Source: Thioglobus_C sp964448305
GTDB taxonomy: Bacteria > Pseudomonadota > Gammaproteobacteria > PS1 > Pseudothioglobaceae
NCBI GenBank assembly: GCA_964448305.1
Contig: CAYUWB010000005.1
Span: 1 to 62,176, forward strand
Direction of reading: 5' to 3'
DNA: 62,176 nucleotides
The position numbers were made by a program, and so were the translations under genes. Under the pieces are notes generated by a model, which was not told the origin of the DNA, did not search any database, and worked only from the letters and a program-made list of their open reading frames with translations. Below are positions 16,306 through 24,885 of this stretch, piece by piece. Each line of letters starts with the position of its first letter. Position 1 is the stretch's first letter.

Positions 16306-18198
16306 TTATTCCTCTTTAACTAATTTTACAAACGCATCTATCGACATAGAACCTAAGTCTTCGCCGCCACGTTGTCGCACTGAAACCTCATTGTTTTCCA
16401 TTTCTCTACCACCCGCCACCAAAATATACGGGTAACGTTGCATAGAGTGCTCGCGTATTTTAAAGCCTATCTTCTCATTTCGCAAGTCCGAAACCACTCT
16501 AAGCCCTTGTTTTTTTAACTTTTTCTCAACATTAGCAACAAAATCATGCTGTTTTTCAGAAATATTTAAAATAACTGCTTGAATTGGTGCCAACCAAGCT
16601 GGAAATGCACCTTCATGATGTTCGATCAAAATACCGACAAATCTTTCTAATGATCCAACAATTGCACGATGCAACATGACCGGTGTTTGCTTGGAGTTGT
16701 CTTCAGCCACATATTGCGCATCTAGGCGCTCTGGCATTGAAAAATCAACCTGCAAAGTACCACATTGCCATTCGCGCTCTAAACAGTCTTTAAGTACAAA
16801 TTCGATCTTTGGGCCGTAAAAAGCACCTTCACCCTCTTGTAGATCCCATTTAATACCTTTAGCATCTAGTGCTTCGGCAAGTGCAGCCTCCGCCCTATCC
16901 CAAACTTCATCCGAACCCACGCGCTTTTCAGGGCGAGTTGAGAGTTTAATATCGACATTGTCAAAGCCAAAGTGCTTGTAAACATCAAAGGTTAAATCAA
17001 TAAAAGTAGAAACTTCATCTTGAATTTGATCTGCCGTACAAAAAATATGGCCGTCATCTTGTACAAAATTACGTACACGCATAATACCGTGCAATGTGCC
17101 TGATGGCTCGTTACGATGACAAGAGCCAAACTCTGCCAAACGTAACGGTAAGTCACGGTAAGACTTTAACCCTTGGTTATAAATTTGGATATGTGCTGGG
17201 CAGTTCATTGGTTTTACTGCATAGTCACGGTTTTCACTGTTGGTGGTAAACATGGCGTCACCAAACTTATCCCAATGACCTGATTTTTCCCAAAGTGTTC
17301 TATCAATTAACTGAGGTGTATGTACCTCTTTATAATCATTATTTCTAAATACCGAACGCATATATTGTTCAACTTGTTGATACAGCGTCCAGCCTTTTTC
17401 ATGCCAAAACACCATGCCAGGTGCTTCTTCTTGCATGTGGAATAAATCTTGTGTTTTACCAATCTTGCGATGATCACGCTTTTCGGCTTCTTCAAGGCGA
17501 TATAGGTAATCTTTAAGATCATCTTTGCTTGCCCAAGCCGTACCATATACCCGTTGTAGCATCTCATTGTTACTGTCACCACGCCAGTATGCACCGGCTA
17601 ATTTCATCAGTTTAAAAGCTTTTAATTTAGCAGTTGACGGCACGTGCGGGCCACGACACAAATCAATAAAATCACCTTGTTGATATAAAGACAAAGTTTG
17701 ATCAGCTGGGATAGATTCAATAATTTCAGCCTTGTAGTGCTCGCCTTTGGCTTTAAAAAATTCAACCGCTTCGTCACGTGACATTTCGCTGCGTTCAATC
17801 TTTAGATTTTGCTTAACCAGATGGTTCATATTTTTTTCAATCTTCGCTAGATCATCTTCAGAAAAACCATCTTTGTAAGCAAAATCGTAATAAAAACCAT
17901 TGTCAATCACCGGACCAATCGTCACTTGTGCATCCGGGTAAAGCATTTGTGTCGCTTGTGCCAACAAGTGCGCGGTAGAATGACGAATCACCTCAAGGCC
18001 TTCTTCATCTTTCGCGGTAATAATTGAAACACTAGCGTCAGACTCGATCAAATATGATGCATCCACCAGCTCGCCATTTACCTTGCCCGCAAGGGTTGCT
18101 TTCGCCAAACCCGACCCAATTGATTTGGCCACTTCAAATACGCTTAACGCTTGATCAAAAGATTTTTCAGTTCCATCTGGAAGTGTGATTACCGGCAT
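16306..18198 (-). CDS. thrS: threonine--tRNA ligase
   Basis: ThrS charges tRNA-Thr. From the ATG at 18198 it has 630 residues starting MPVITLPDGTEK, as in other ThrS proteins; a TTG three codons upstream is possible but less likely. Domains are TGS (1-62), the editing domain with HSTAHLLAQA (about 65-220), the class II core with zinc-ligand Cys in MNCPAHIQIY and motif 3 (VMLHRAIVGSLERF), and the anticodon domain (about 535-630). The final codons contain the infC ribosome-binding site, so the genes are coupled. Confidence 0.97.
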   Translation of the reverse strand: MPVITLPDGTEKSFDQALSVFEVAKSIGSGLAKATLAGKVNGELVDASYLIESDASVSIITAKDEEGLEVIRHSTAHLLAQATQMLYPDAQVTIGPVIDNGFYYDFAYKDGFSEDDLAKIEKNMNHLVKQNLKIERSEMSRDEAVEFFKAKGEHYKAEIIESIPADQTLSLYQQGDFIDLCRGPHVPSTAKLKAFKLMKLAGAYWRGDSNNEMLQRVYGTAWASKDDLKDYLYRLEEAEKRDHRKIGKTQDLFHMQEEAPGMVFWHEKGWTLYQQVEQYMRSVFRNNDYKEVHTPQLIDRTLWEKSGHWDKFGDAMFTTNSENRDYAVKPMNCPAHIQIYNQGLKSYRDLPLRLAEFGSCHRNEPSGTLHGIMRVRNFVQDDGHIFCTADQIQDEVSTFIDLTFDVYKHFGFDNVDIKLSTRPEKRVGSDEVWDRAEAALAEALDAKGIKWDLQEGEGAFYGPKIEFVLKDCLEREWQCGTLQVDFSMPERLDAQYVAEDNSKQTPVMLHRAIVGSLERFVGILIEHHEGAFPAWLAPIQAVILNISEKQHDFVANVEKKLKKQGLRVVSDLRNEKIGFKIREHSMQRYPYILVAGGREMENNEVSVRQRGGEDLGSMSIDAFVKLVKEE

Positions 18199-18246
18199 TG
18201 TAAACAACTAAAATTAAAAGGCTGTATTTTACCTTGACAAGGCTTA

Positions 18247-19941
18247 TTATGAGGCGTTAATTTGCTCAATCATCAGTTGTAAATTAGTTGCCCCTCGCCA
18301 AGTGTTAATTGATAATTTGTAAGCAACGGTTACTTGTTTAGAATCAAGTGGCGCTTGGAAAAAAGCAATGGCGTCGTGCACTTGGCTATCGCCTTGAAGT
18401 TTAAGTCGACATTTTAGGTGTTTTTCGCCCACGACTTTTTGTTCAACAATTTCAAAATTACCATAAAAAATTGGCTCATCGAACCCTTGCCCCCAAGGCG
18501 CAGCATCAGCCAACAATTGTGCATTGGTCAAGGAGATATCAAAAGCCTCTAGTTCGCCATCAGTTAAAAGTTCAACAGTTGGAATTTGATCATTAAGATG
18601 TGCTTTGATGGCATCACTAAAAGCGCGTTTAAATGTCCAAAAATTTTCTGGCTTAATGCTTAATCCTGCTGCCATGGCATGACCACCAAATTTTAAAATT
18701 AAATCTGGATTTTGCCGGTCAACCAAATCGAGCAAATCTTTGATATGCACACTAGGGATTGAGCGAATAGAGCCTTTTAGAAAATCACCAGATTTGGCAA
18801 AAACCGCACAAGGACAATGGTAAGTTTCTTTAAGTTTGCCAGCCACAATACCAACAATACCTTCATGCCAAGATGGATCAAACAAACTAATGGCAAACTT
18901 GCCTTCACTAAGGTCTTGTGTTTTAACAATTTCTTCGGCTTCAAGCTGGATTCGGTCTTGTTCAGTTCTACGCTTTTGGTTGAATTCTTCTAGCTCTTTG
19001 GCATAGCGCCTAGCGTCATTCATGTCATCCGTTAATAAGCATTTAATACCACGTGAAATGTCACTCAAACGACCGGCAGCATTCAGCCTTGGCGCCACCG
19101 AAAAGCCTAAGTCAGAAGCTTGCAAGGTTTCTGCTTTACGATTAGAGATTTCAAGTAAGGCTAATATACCAGGTGCACATTGCTTGGCACGAATACGACG
19201 AATCCCTTCTGATATTAAGATACGATTATTCTGGTCCAGCTTAACCACGTCAGCCACGGTGCCGAGTGCGACCAAATCTAACACACGGCGTAAATCAGGC
19301 AGCGGAATGTTGTTATTAGCAAAATAATCATTCTTTTGTAGATGAGTCTTTAAAGATGAAAACAAATAAAAACACACGCCGACACCGGCTAAATTTTTAC
19401 TTAAAAACTCACAGCCTTTAAGATTAGGATTGATGATCGCATCGGCCTCTGGCAAGGTATCGCTCGGCAAATGATGATCGGTAATAATGACTTGAATATT
19501 ATTCTCTTTGGCTAATTTAGCACCATCAAAACTAGAAATGCCGTTATCAACGGTGATGATTAAATCAGGCTGTTTTTCCTTAATCGCAAGATTAACAATT
19601 TCCGGGCTTAAACCATAACCATGCTCAAAACGATTTGGCACTAAAAAATCAACTTGCTTAGCGCCCATCATCCTTAATGATTTCATGGCAACCACGCTGG
19701 CTGTAGCACCGTCGGCATCAAAATCGCCAATAATTAAAATTCGTTTTTGCTTAGTTAATGCTTGCTCTAAAAGAGACAATGCCTTGTCTAATTGGGAAAA
19801 ATTGGGCTTTAAAAGATCTGAAAGTGTTAATGAGAGTTGTGACTCTGCTAAGCCTCTGGCAGCATAAATTTTCTTTAAAAAAATAGGAATGTCCTGTGAA
19901 TAGGACTCAAATAAAGTTTGATCTATCGCCCTACTTAACAT
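18247..19941 (-). CDS. recJ: single-stranded-DNA-specific exonuclease RecJ
   Basis: RecJ is a 5'-to-3' single-strand exonuclease acting in recombination and mismatch repair. The 564 residues have the DHH phosphoesterase motifs: GDFDADGATA (72-81), the ITVDNGISS motif, TDHH, and the DHHA1 motif GGHAMAAGLSI near 420, with a C-terminal OB-like domain. Its length matches E. coli RecJ (577). Its start overlaps the end of the upstream DUF1566-like gene by 11 bases, and it is separated from thrS by 48 bases. Confidence 0.96.
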   Translation of the reverse strand: MLSRAIDQTLFESYSQDIPIFLKKIYAARGLAESQLSLTLSDLLKPNFSQLDKALSLLEQALTKQKRILIIGDFDADGATASVVAMKSLRMMGAKQVDFLVPNRFEHGYGLSPEIVNLAIKEKQPDLIITVDNGISSFDGAKLAKENNIQVIITDHHLPSDTLPEADAIINPNLKGCEFLSKNLAGVGVCFYLFSSLKTHLQKNDYFANNNIPLPDLRRVLDLVALGTVADVVKLDQNNRILISEGIRRIRAKQCAPGILALLEISNRKAETLQASDLGFSVAPRLNAAGRLSDISRGIKCLLTDDMNDARRYAKELEEFNQKRRTEQDRIQLEAEEIVKTQDLSEGKFAISLFDPSWHEGIVGIVAGKLKETYHCPCAVFAKSGDFLKGSIRSIPSVHIKDLLDLVDRQNPDLILKFGGHAMAAGLSIKPENFWTFKRAFSDAIKAHLNDQIPTVELLTDGELEAFDISLTNAQLLADAAPWGQGFDEPIFYGNFEIVEQKVVGEKHLKCRLKLQGDSQVHDAIAFFQAPLDSKQVTVAYKLSINTWRGATNLQLMIEQINAS

Positions 19942-20488
19942 CGCTTACAGCACGGATATAAGAATCAAACGACTTGTCGCTACCATTGGTTCCACCATAA
20001 AAAAATGGCACATCAATCGCCACATCGTCGTTATCCTTATGGCCCATTGAAGTCCAATAAGGTTTTGGCTGTGTATTGGGAAAATAATTTAGATCAATTA
20101 GTGGATTATCATCGTTATAAACTAATAAGGTCATTAATTCAGACTCACTTGGTAGACGCCAATTAGAGGATTGGCACAAACTACTTTGGTTTAATGCTTG
20201 AATAAAAGCCTGTGTATTACAACCCTCGCCCCACTGACAATTGCGACTATATTCGCCGTTTTCTACACCAGAGATACCATCAAACCAAGTGTAGGTATTT
20301 TGAGCATCTTGTAAGCTTTTCTTGCTAACTTTAACCTCCCACATGAGCTTAGCCTTGTCATCAATGACACAAGACCAAGGCGCAAATGAACCCTGCAATT
20401 GAGTGCCTGTATTTGAAATCTTAATCAATTTTGCACTAACTGCAAAACTTAAAAAAAACAGCGTTAAAAGTAAGTAAATTTTATTCAT
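19931..20488 (-). CDS. secreted DUF1566 (Lcl C-terminal-like) domain protein
   Basis: The 185 residues start with a signal peptide (about 1-19, cut near VSA-K). The rest resembles the DUF1566/Lcl C-terminal domain, a C-type-lectin-like fold: LMWEVK, NTYTWFDG, CNTQAFIQALN, WRLPSESELMTLL and YWTSM are the recurring motifs of that domain. Four cysteines after the signal peptide suggest disulfides in the periplasm or envelope. The role is unknown. It overlaps thiO by eight bases and recJ by 11, inside a compact operon. Confidence 0.8.
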   Translation of the reverse strand: MNKIYLLLTLFFLSFAVSAKLIKISNTGTQLQGSFAPWSCVIDDKAKLMWEVKVSKKSLQDAQNTYTWFDGISGVENGEYSRNCQWGEGCNTQAFIQALNQSSLCQSSNWRLPSESELMTLLVYNDDNPLIDLNYFPNTQPKPYWTSMGHKDNDDVAIDVPFFYGGTNGSDKSFDSYIRAVSDVK

Positions 20489-21464
20489 TAATCAATTGTG
20501 TTATTCGATTGGCACTAGCAGGTGCCATGTTAATTCCATTGCGAAAATGCCCTGTGTTGATAAATAAATTATGATAATTTTTGTCTCTATCCACAATGGC
20601 TTTATCGGTTTCACTTGCTGGTCTAAATCCAGACCAGTGTTTCTCAATTTCAACATTTTCCAACATTGGGATATGTTGCCAAGCAAACTCATGTAGGTTG
20701 TTTTTGATATGCTCATCCACATCACGATTAAAACCAACATCTTCCATGGTAGAACCAACCAGTATTTTTCCATCAATTCTTGGAATTATATAGCGTCCTT
20801 GGTCAAGAATAACATGACTTAATTTGACCTTACATTGTTTAAAAATAATCATTTGACCTTTCATCGGAAAGATCCTGTCGCTTAGATCTAACAATTGAGA
20901 GCTCCAAGCACCTGCACAAATAATTAAATTATCACAAAGTAGGTCACCTTCTGAGCTATTAACACCTAAAACCTTGTCATCTTTAGTAATTAGCTGATTA
21001 ACTTGGGTGTTTTCAACTATTTTTACTCCTTTGTTTATAATGTCAATTTTGAGTGCTTGTAGTAATCTAGGATTTCTAACACTAGCAACATGTGAAAAAA
21101 ATGCACCATCAGCATGTCTTTGATAATCTACCTTATAGCGCTCCATCCAAATTTTCGCTTCTGTTGAATCAAATTCATCCATCATCAATAAGCCAGATTT
21201 TTGATACTGAGGGTCAATACCACTAGAGCGATGTAATTCATCACACAGCTCCTCATAAACAGCCTGAGACTCAAAACTTAAATCATTGGTTAAATCATCA
21301 TAATGCCAAGGGTAAAGTGGGCTAATAATACCACCGCCTGCCCATGAAGATTCATGGCCACATTCACGTTGATCTATCAATGTAACTTTAGCGCCTGAAA
21401 TTGCCAGCATACGAGCACTCATCATGCCAATAACGCCACCACCAACTACAATACAATCACTCAT
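20481..21464 (-). CDS. thiO: glycine oxidase ThiO-like FAD enzyme
   Basis: ThiO oxidises glycine to iminoglycine, used to build the thiazole ring of thiamine. The 327 residues begin with the FAD dinucleotide motif GGGVIG (8-13). They continue with the DAO-family segment HESSWAGGGIISPLYPW, the inner sheet ICAGAWSSQLL, and the closing GHFRNGINMAPASA motif typical of ThiO. No other thiamine gene is next to it, and related D-amino-acid oxidases have similar motifs, so the substrate is inferred. It overlaps lspA by four bases. Confidence 0.86.
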   Translation of the reverse strand: MSDCIVVGGGVIGMMSARMLAISGAKVTLIDQRECGHESSWAGGGIISPLYPWHYDDLTNDLSFESQAVYEELCDELHRSSGIDPQYQKSGLLMMDEFDSTEAKIWMERYKVDYQRHADGAFFSHVASVRNPRLLQALKIDIINKGVKIVENTQVNQLITKDDKVLGVNSSEGDLLCDNLIICAGAWSSQLLDLSDRIFPMKGQMIIFKQCKVKLSHVILDQGRYIIPRIDGKILVGSTMEDVGFNRDVDEHIKNNLHEFAWQHIPMLENVEIEKHWSGFRPASETDKAIVDRDKNYHNLFINTGHFRNGINMAPASANRITQLINE

Positions 21465-21925
21465 GGTTTCTTAAAATCGTCAAATAATAACAATGCTACA
21501 CCCACAGCAATCAAAATATCTGCCACGTTAAATACTGGCCAATAAAATGTTTGGTAATGCAGATCAATAAAATCAATAACAAAGCCTAGAAAAAAACGAT
21601 CAATTAGATTGCCCACAGCGCCCGCCAAAAGAATCGACAAAGCACTAAGTTTTAACACGTGGCTTGCCTCTATTCTATACATCCAAATAATAATAGCGAT
21701 ACTGGCTAATAATGAAATACCAGACAGAAAATAACGCTGCCAACCTGATTGATCGGCTAAAAAACTAAACGCTGCACCATAATTATGTACATGCGTCAGA
21801 CTAAAAAAATCATTAATAACAATCGAATTATTAGGCTTAATATAACCGTAAATCAATAATTTGGTTATTTGATCTAGCAACACCAACAATAAAGATAAAA
21901 AGAAATAATGCTTAGTTTTGGTCAT
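21461..21925 (-). CDS. lspA: lipoprotein signal peptidase (signal peptidase II)
   Basis: LspA is the inner-membrane aspartyl protease that removes signal peptides from diacylglyceryl-modified prolipoproteins. The 154 residues form four membrane segments. The catalytic aspartates are D109 in AGAVGNLIDR and D136 in WPVFNVADI; NYGAAFSFL near 48 is the other conserved box. It is coupled by four-base overlaps to the upstream gene, itself a predicted lipoprotein, and to thiO downstream. No ileS or fkpB, its common neighbours, is present here. Confidence 0.97.
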   Translation of the reverse strand: MTKTKHYFFLSLLLVLLDQITKLLIYGYIKPNNSIVINDFFSLTHVHNYGAAFSFLADQSGWQRYFLSGISLLASIAIIIWMYRIEASHVLKLSALSILLAGAVGNLIDRFFLGFVIDFIDLHYQTFYWPVFNVADILIAVGVALLLFDDFKKP

Positions 21926-24000
21926 GATGTGCGCTTAAAACGGTAGGCAATGCCTAACAACATCAACACTAAAACCATCATTGGCCACCAAACCACTTGA
22001 TTGTGTTTTTGACGAAACTCATCTCTCAACTGAGGGTTGATGCGTAAATATTTAAGTGTATTTCTTGCCATAGCATGAGGTTTTGAGTTGGTTAACCATT
22101 GATGATAAAGACCGTATGATTTTGGAATAAAACCCCAAACCCAAGGTGCATCTTCACGTAATATAGCCACCATTTTATCGATAACCACTTGTCGTTCAGC
22201 AGAATTTGGCATATTCTTCATTTTCTCAAATAATTTATCGTATTCAATGTTTTGGTAGTTAGCGCCATTCTCTCCACCCGTTTCAACTTTAGAATTTTTA
22301 CCATGCAGTAAAAATAAGAAATTTTCTGGATCAGGATAGTCTGCATTCCAACCAAGTTCAAATAATTGAGTTTGGCCTTTGGTCATTTTATCTTGCAAGC
22401 GATTGTAACTACTAGACCTAATAACCAATTGAATACCGATTTTTTTGAATTGTTTTCTAATCCAATCTAGTCTCGGTTGATCTTCTGCACTACTGGCTGT
22501 TGTATCAAAGTATAAAACCAAAGGTTTGTTGGTAGATGGATCAATACCTTTGTTATAGCCCGCTTGAAACATTAAATCTTTCGCTTTAGAGATATCTTTA
22601 CGCTTATCTAGAGCATCATAAACAAAAGGGTTGTAATCCTCAGCCGCACCAAAAATACCAGTAGGAATTGGCCCATGCGCCGCACTGCCACGACCATTTC
22701 TAAAAATAGAAATATATTCTTCTTCATCAATAGCAATTGAAATGGCTTGTCTTAATTTTTTAGCTGATGGTGTGTAGCCACCAACTATTTTGTCTAGCAT
22801 GTTAAACGCAGTGTAATAAACACTGGTACTATTGCTGGTGAGTAAGCGAATATTTTTATCACTCATTCTTGGTGCTAAAACCGTTTGACCTTTGGCTTTA
22901 ACCTCAATCGCTTGATCAAAATTATCACTTGAAATGCCTGATTGATCATAATACCCTTGTAAGAACTTATTCCAATAAGGTGCAGTTTCTTTTTCTAATA
23001 AAAAATGCACTTTATTTAAAAATGGCAACTTCTTATTTTGATCAACCAATAAGTTATTTTCTAAGTCGCTCTTTTCTCCTTCAATTGGATAGTATTCATC
23101 ATGAAAATTAGGATTTCTTTGAAGAATCATTTCTTTGTTCGGATTGTTAATTGTTAACTGAAAAGGCCCTGTGCCTACGGGATACCAATCCAACACAATG
23201 TTTTTATCAATTAAGCCTTGTTGGGCATAAAAAGCGTCTGCTTCCGGCGGTACAGCGGTAAAAAATGGCATAGCCAGCCAATACAAAAACTGCTCCTGAA
23301 CACCCTTTACTTTTATAGAATAACGATACTTGTCTAACGCTTTAACACCCGATATTTGATACTGAGTTAAATCTAGCGCGCCTTTCACATTCTTAAGCTC
23401 AACGTTTAAATCATCAAGACCAACAATCATCTCGCTCATTAAGCTTAATATTGGGGAGTGTAATTTTGGGTTAGCCAAACGCTTTATTTGGTGTACAAAA
23501 TCACCGGCAACCAACTCTCTTGTTGCGGTTTTAGGAAAATCACTCAAATGATTAATATGACTAAGTTCAGTATCCTTTAAAGCAAGGTTTTGCTCAACAA
23601 AAGCAGGGTGGTTTTGATACATCACGCCTTTTTTAATCTCTAAAATATATTCAGAAAAAGCTGCAGATTGTCGATCTTTAGCTTGTATTTCATCGCCTTT
23701 TTCGTTGTAATAGCGCACATCTGGCATGCTTCTTAATACACCTGGTATTAATGTATAAGGCCGCTTTAAATAATGATATTGCAACGGTGTTTCGTACACT
23801 GACTGAATAAAAGTCCACTCGTTTGAAGAATACGAACGTGCTGGATCTAAATGTTTTGGACGTGCAGAAAAAGAACTGTAAAGCGTGTTGTCCAGTCTTT
23901 GCGTATCGGGATACGGATTATTCCAAGGCTCAGTACAAGCACCTAATAGAGGTAAAACAGCCCATATTAAAAGCTTTATATGTTTATAATTCAACATCAT
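21922..24000 (-). CDS. lipoprotein, ABC transporter substrate-binding protein (family 5)
   Basis: The 692-residue protein has a lipobox LLGAC with C22 as the lipidated cysteine. A type 5 binding-protein domain of the oligopeptide/nickel class fills most of the rest (ARPKHLDPARSYSSNEW near 46; YPVGTGPFQLTINNPNKEM near 268; LRQAISIAIDEEEYI near 405). Unusually, a C-terminal membrane segment (about 668-686) ending RFKRTS would anchor it to the inner membrane. It is longer than OppA (about 540). No permease or ATPase gene is adjacent, so transport versus another role is open. Confidence 0.85.
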   Translation of the reverse strand: MMLNYKHIKLLIWAVLPLLGACTEPWNNPYPDTQRLDNTLYSSFSARPKHLDPARSYSSNEWTFIQSVYETPLQYHYLKRPYTLIPGVLRSMPDVRYYNEKGDEIQAKDRQSAAFSEYILEIKKGVMYQNHPAFVEQNLALKDTELSHINHLSDFPKTATRELVAGDFVHQIKRLANPKLHSPILSLMSEMIVGLDDLNVELKNVKGALDLTQYQISGVKALDKYRYSIKVKGVQEQFLYWLAMPFFTAVPPEADAFYAQQGLIDKNIVLDWYPVGTGPFQLTINNPNKEMILQRNPNFHDEYYPIEGEKSDLENNLLVDQNKKLPFLNKVHFLLEKETAPYWNKFLQGYYDQSGISSDNFDQAIEVKAKGQTVLAPRMSDKNIRLLTSNSTSVYYTAFNMLDKIVGGYTPSAKKLRQAISIAIDEEEYISIFRNGRGSAAHGPIPTGIFGAAEDYNPFVYDALDKRKDISKAKDLMFQAGYNKGIDPSTNKPLVLYFDTTASSAEDQPRLDWIRKQFKKIGIQLVIRSSSYNRLQDKMTKGQTQLFELGWNADYPDPENFLFLLHGKNSKVETGGENGANYQNIEYDKLFEKMKNMPNSAERQVVIDKMVAILREDAPWVWGFIPKSYGLYHQWLTNSKPHAMARNTLKYLRINPQLRDEFRQKHNQVVWWPMMVLVLMLLGIAYRFKRTS

Positions 24001-24027
24001 ATCAATTATAAATACTTAAGGAGTCTT

Positions 24028-24813
24028 ATGGGTTTTTTAACAGGAAAAAGAGCATTGGTTGTTGGTGTTGCATCTAACCGATCTATTGCATGGGGTATTG
24101 CAGAATCTATGGCCAAACAAGGTTGTGAAATTGCGCTTACTTACCAAAATGAAAAATTAAAAAAACGCGTTGATAAATGCGCTGAAGTTTGTAATTCTGA
24201 TATTGTTATTCCTTGTGATGTTGGCACTGACGAGAGTATCGACACTACCTTTGCAGAACTTAAAAATCATTGGGATAACTTTGACATCTTAGTACATTCA
24301 GTGGCATTTGCACCACGTGAGGCATTGGATGGTAATTACGTTGAAGCCACCACCCGTGAAAACTTTGCCACCGCACATGACATCAGCTCTTATAGTTTTA
24401 CCGCACTTGCCAAAGGCGCAAACTCAATGCTGAATGATAACGGCGCACTACTAACAGTAAGTTACTTAGGCGCTATTCGCGCTATTCCTAACTACAATGT
24501 TATGGGTGTCGCCAAGGCTTCGCTTGAGGCCAATGTTCGCTATATGGCGGCTGCAATGGGCCCTGAAAAAGGTATTCGTGTGAATGCCGTATCAGCTGGT
24601 CCAATTAAAACCTTGGCAGCTAGTGGTATTAAAGATTTTGGTAAATTATTAGATTATGCTGCTGACTCATCAGCACTCAAACGTAATGTTACTATTGAAG
24701 AAGTGGGCAATGCAGCGGCTTTTTTATGTTCTGACCTAGCATCAGGTATTACTGGTGAAGTTACATACATTGACTCAGGTTACAACTTTTATGACAAAGG
24801 CCCTGATTTATAA
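24028..24813 (+). CDS. fabI: enoyl-[acyl-carrier-protein] reductase (NADH) FabI
   Basis: FabI catalyses the last reduction of each fatty-acid elongation cycle. The ATG at 24028 is chosen because AAGGAG lies at 24017-24022 and the 261 residues then begin MGFLTGKRALVVGVA, as in FabI; the open frame upstream is not needed. The catalytic Tyr-Tyr-Lys set is in SYLGAIRAIPNYNVMGVAKAS. It is divergent from the lipoprotein gene with only 27 bases between starts. A TATAAT at 23985-23990 inside that neighbour may be its -10 box. Confidence 0.97.
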   Translation: MGFLTGKRALVVGVASNRSIAWGIAESMAKQGCEIALTYQNEKLKKRVDKCAEVCNSDIVIPCDVGTDESIDTTFAELKNHWDNFDILVHSVAFAPREALDGNYVEATTRENFATAHDISSYSFTALAKGANSMLNDNGALLTVSYLGAIRAIPNYNVMGVAKASLEANVRYMAAAMGPEKGIRVNAVSAGPIKTLAASGIKDFGKLLDYAADSSALKRNVTIEEVGNAAAFLCSDLASGITGEVTYIDSGYNFYDKGPDL

Positions 24814-24830
24814 TCAACAAAAATCATCCA

Positions 24831-24867
24831 AAAAAAAGACCTGCCAATCTAGCAGGTCTTTTTTTTA
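24831..24867. terminator. bidirectional intrinsic terminator between fabI and ppiD
   Basis: AGACCTGC (24837-24844) and GCAGGTCT (24852-24859) form an 8-bp stem around CAATCTA. A-run and T-run flank the stem on the two sides, so it can terminate fabI on the plus strand and ppiD on the minus strand. Confidence 0.92.
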
Positions 24868-24885
24868 TTTTGAAATTAGCTAAAC

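Noticed and set aside
23980..24027. N-terminal extension of FabI by 16 codons
   Set aside because: AAGGAG lies just before the ATG at 24028 and FabI proteins start there; the extension would also overlap the divergent lipoprotein gene.
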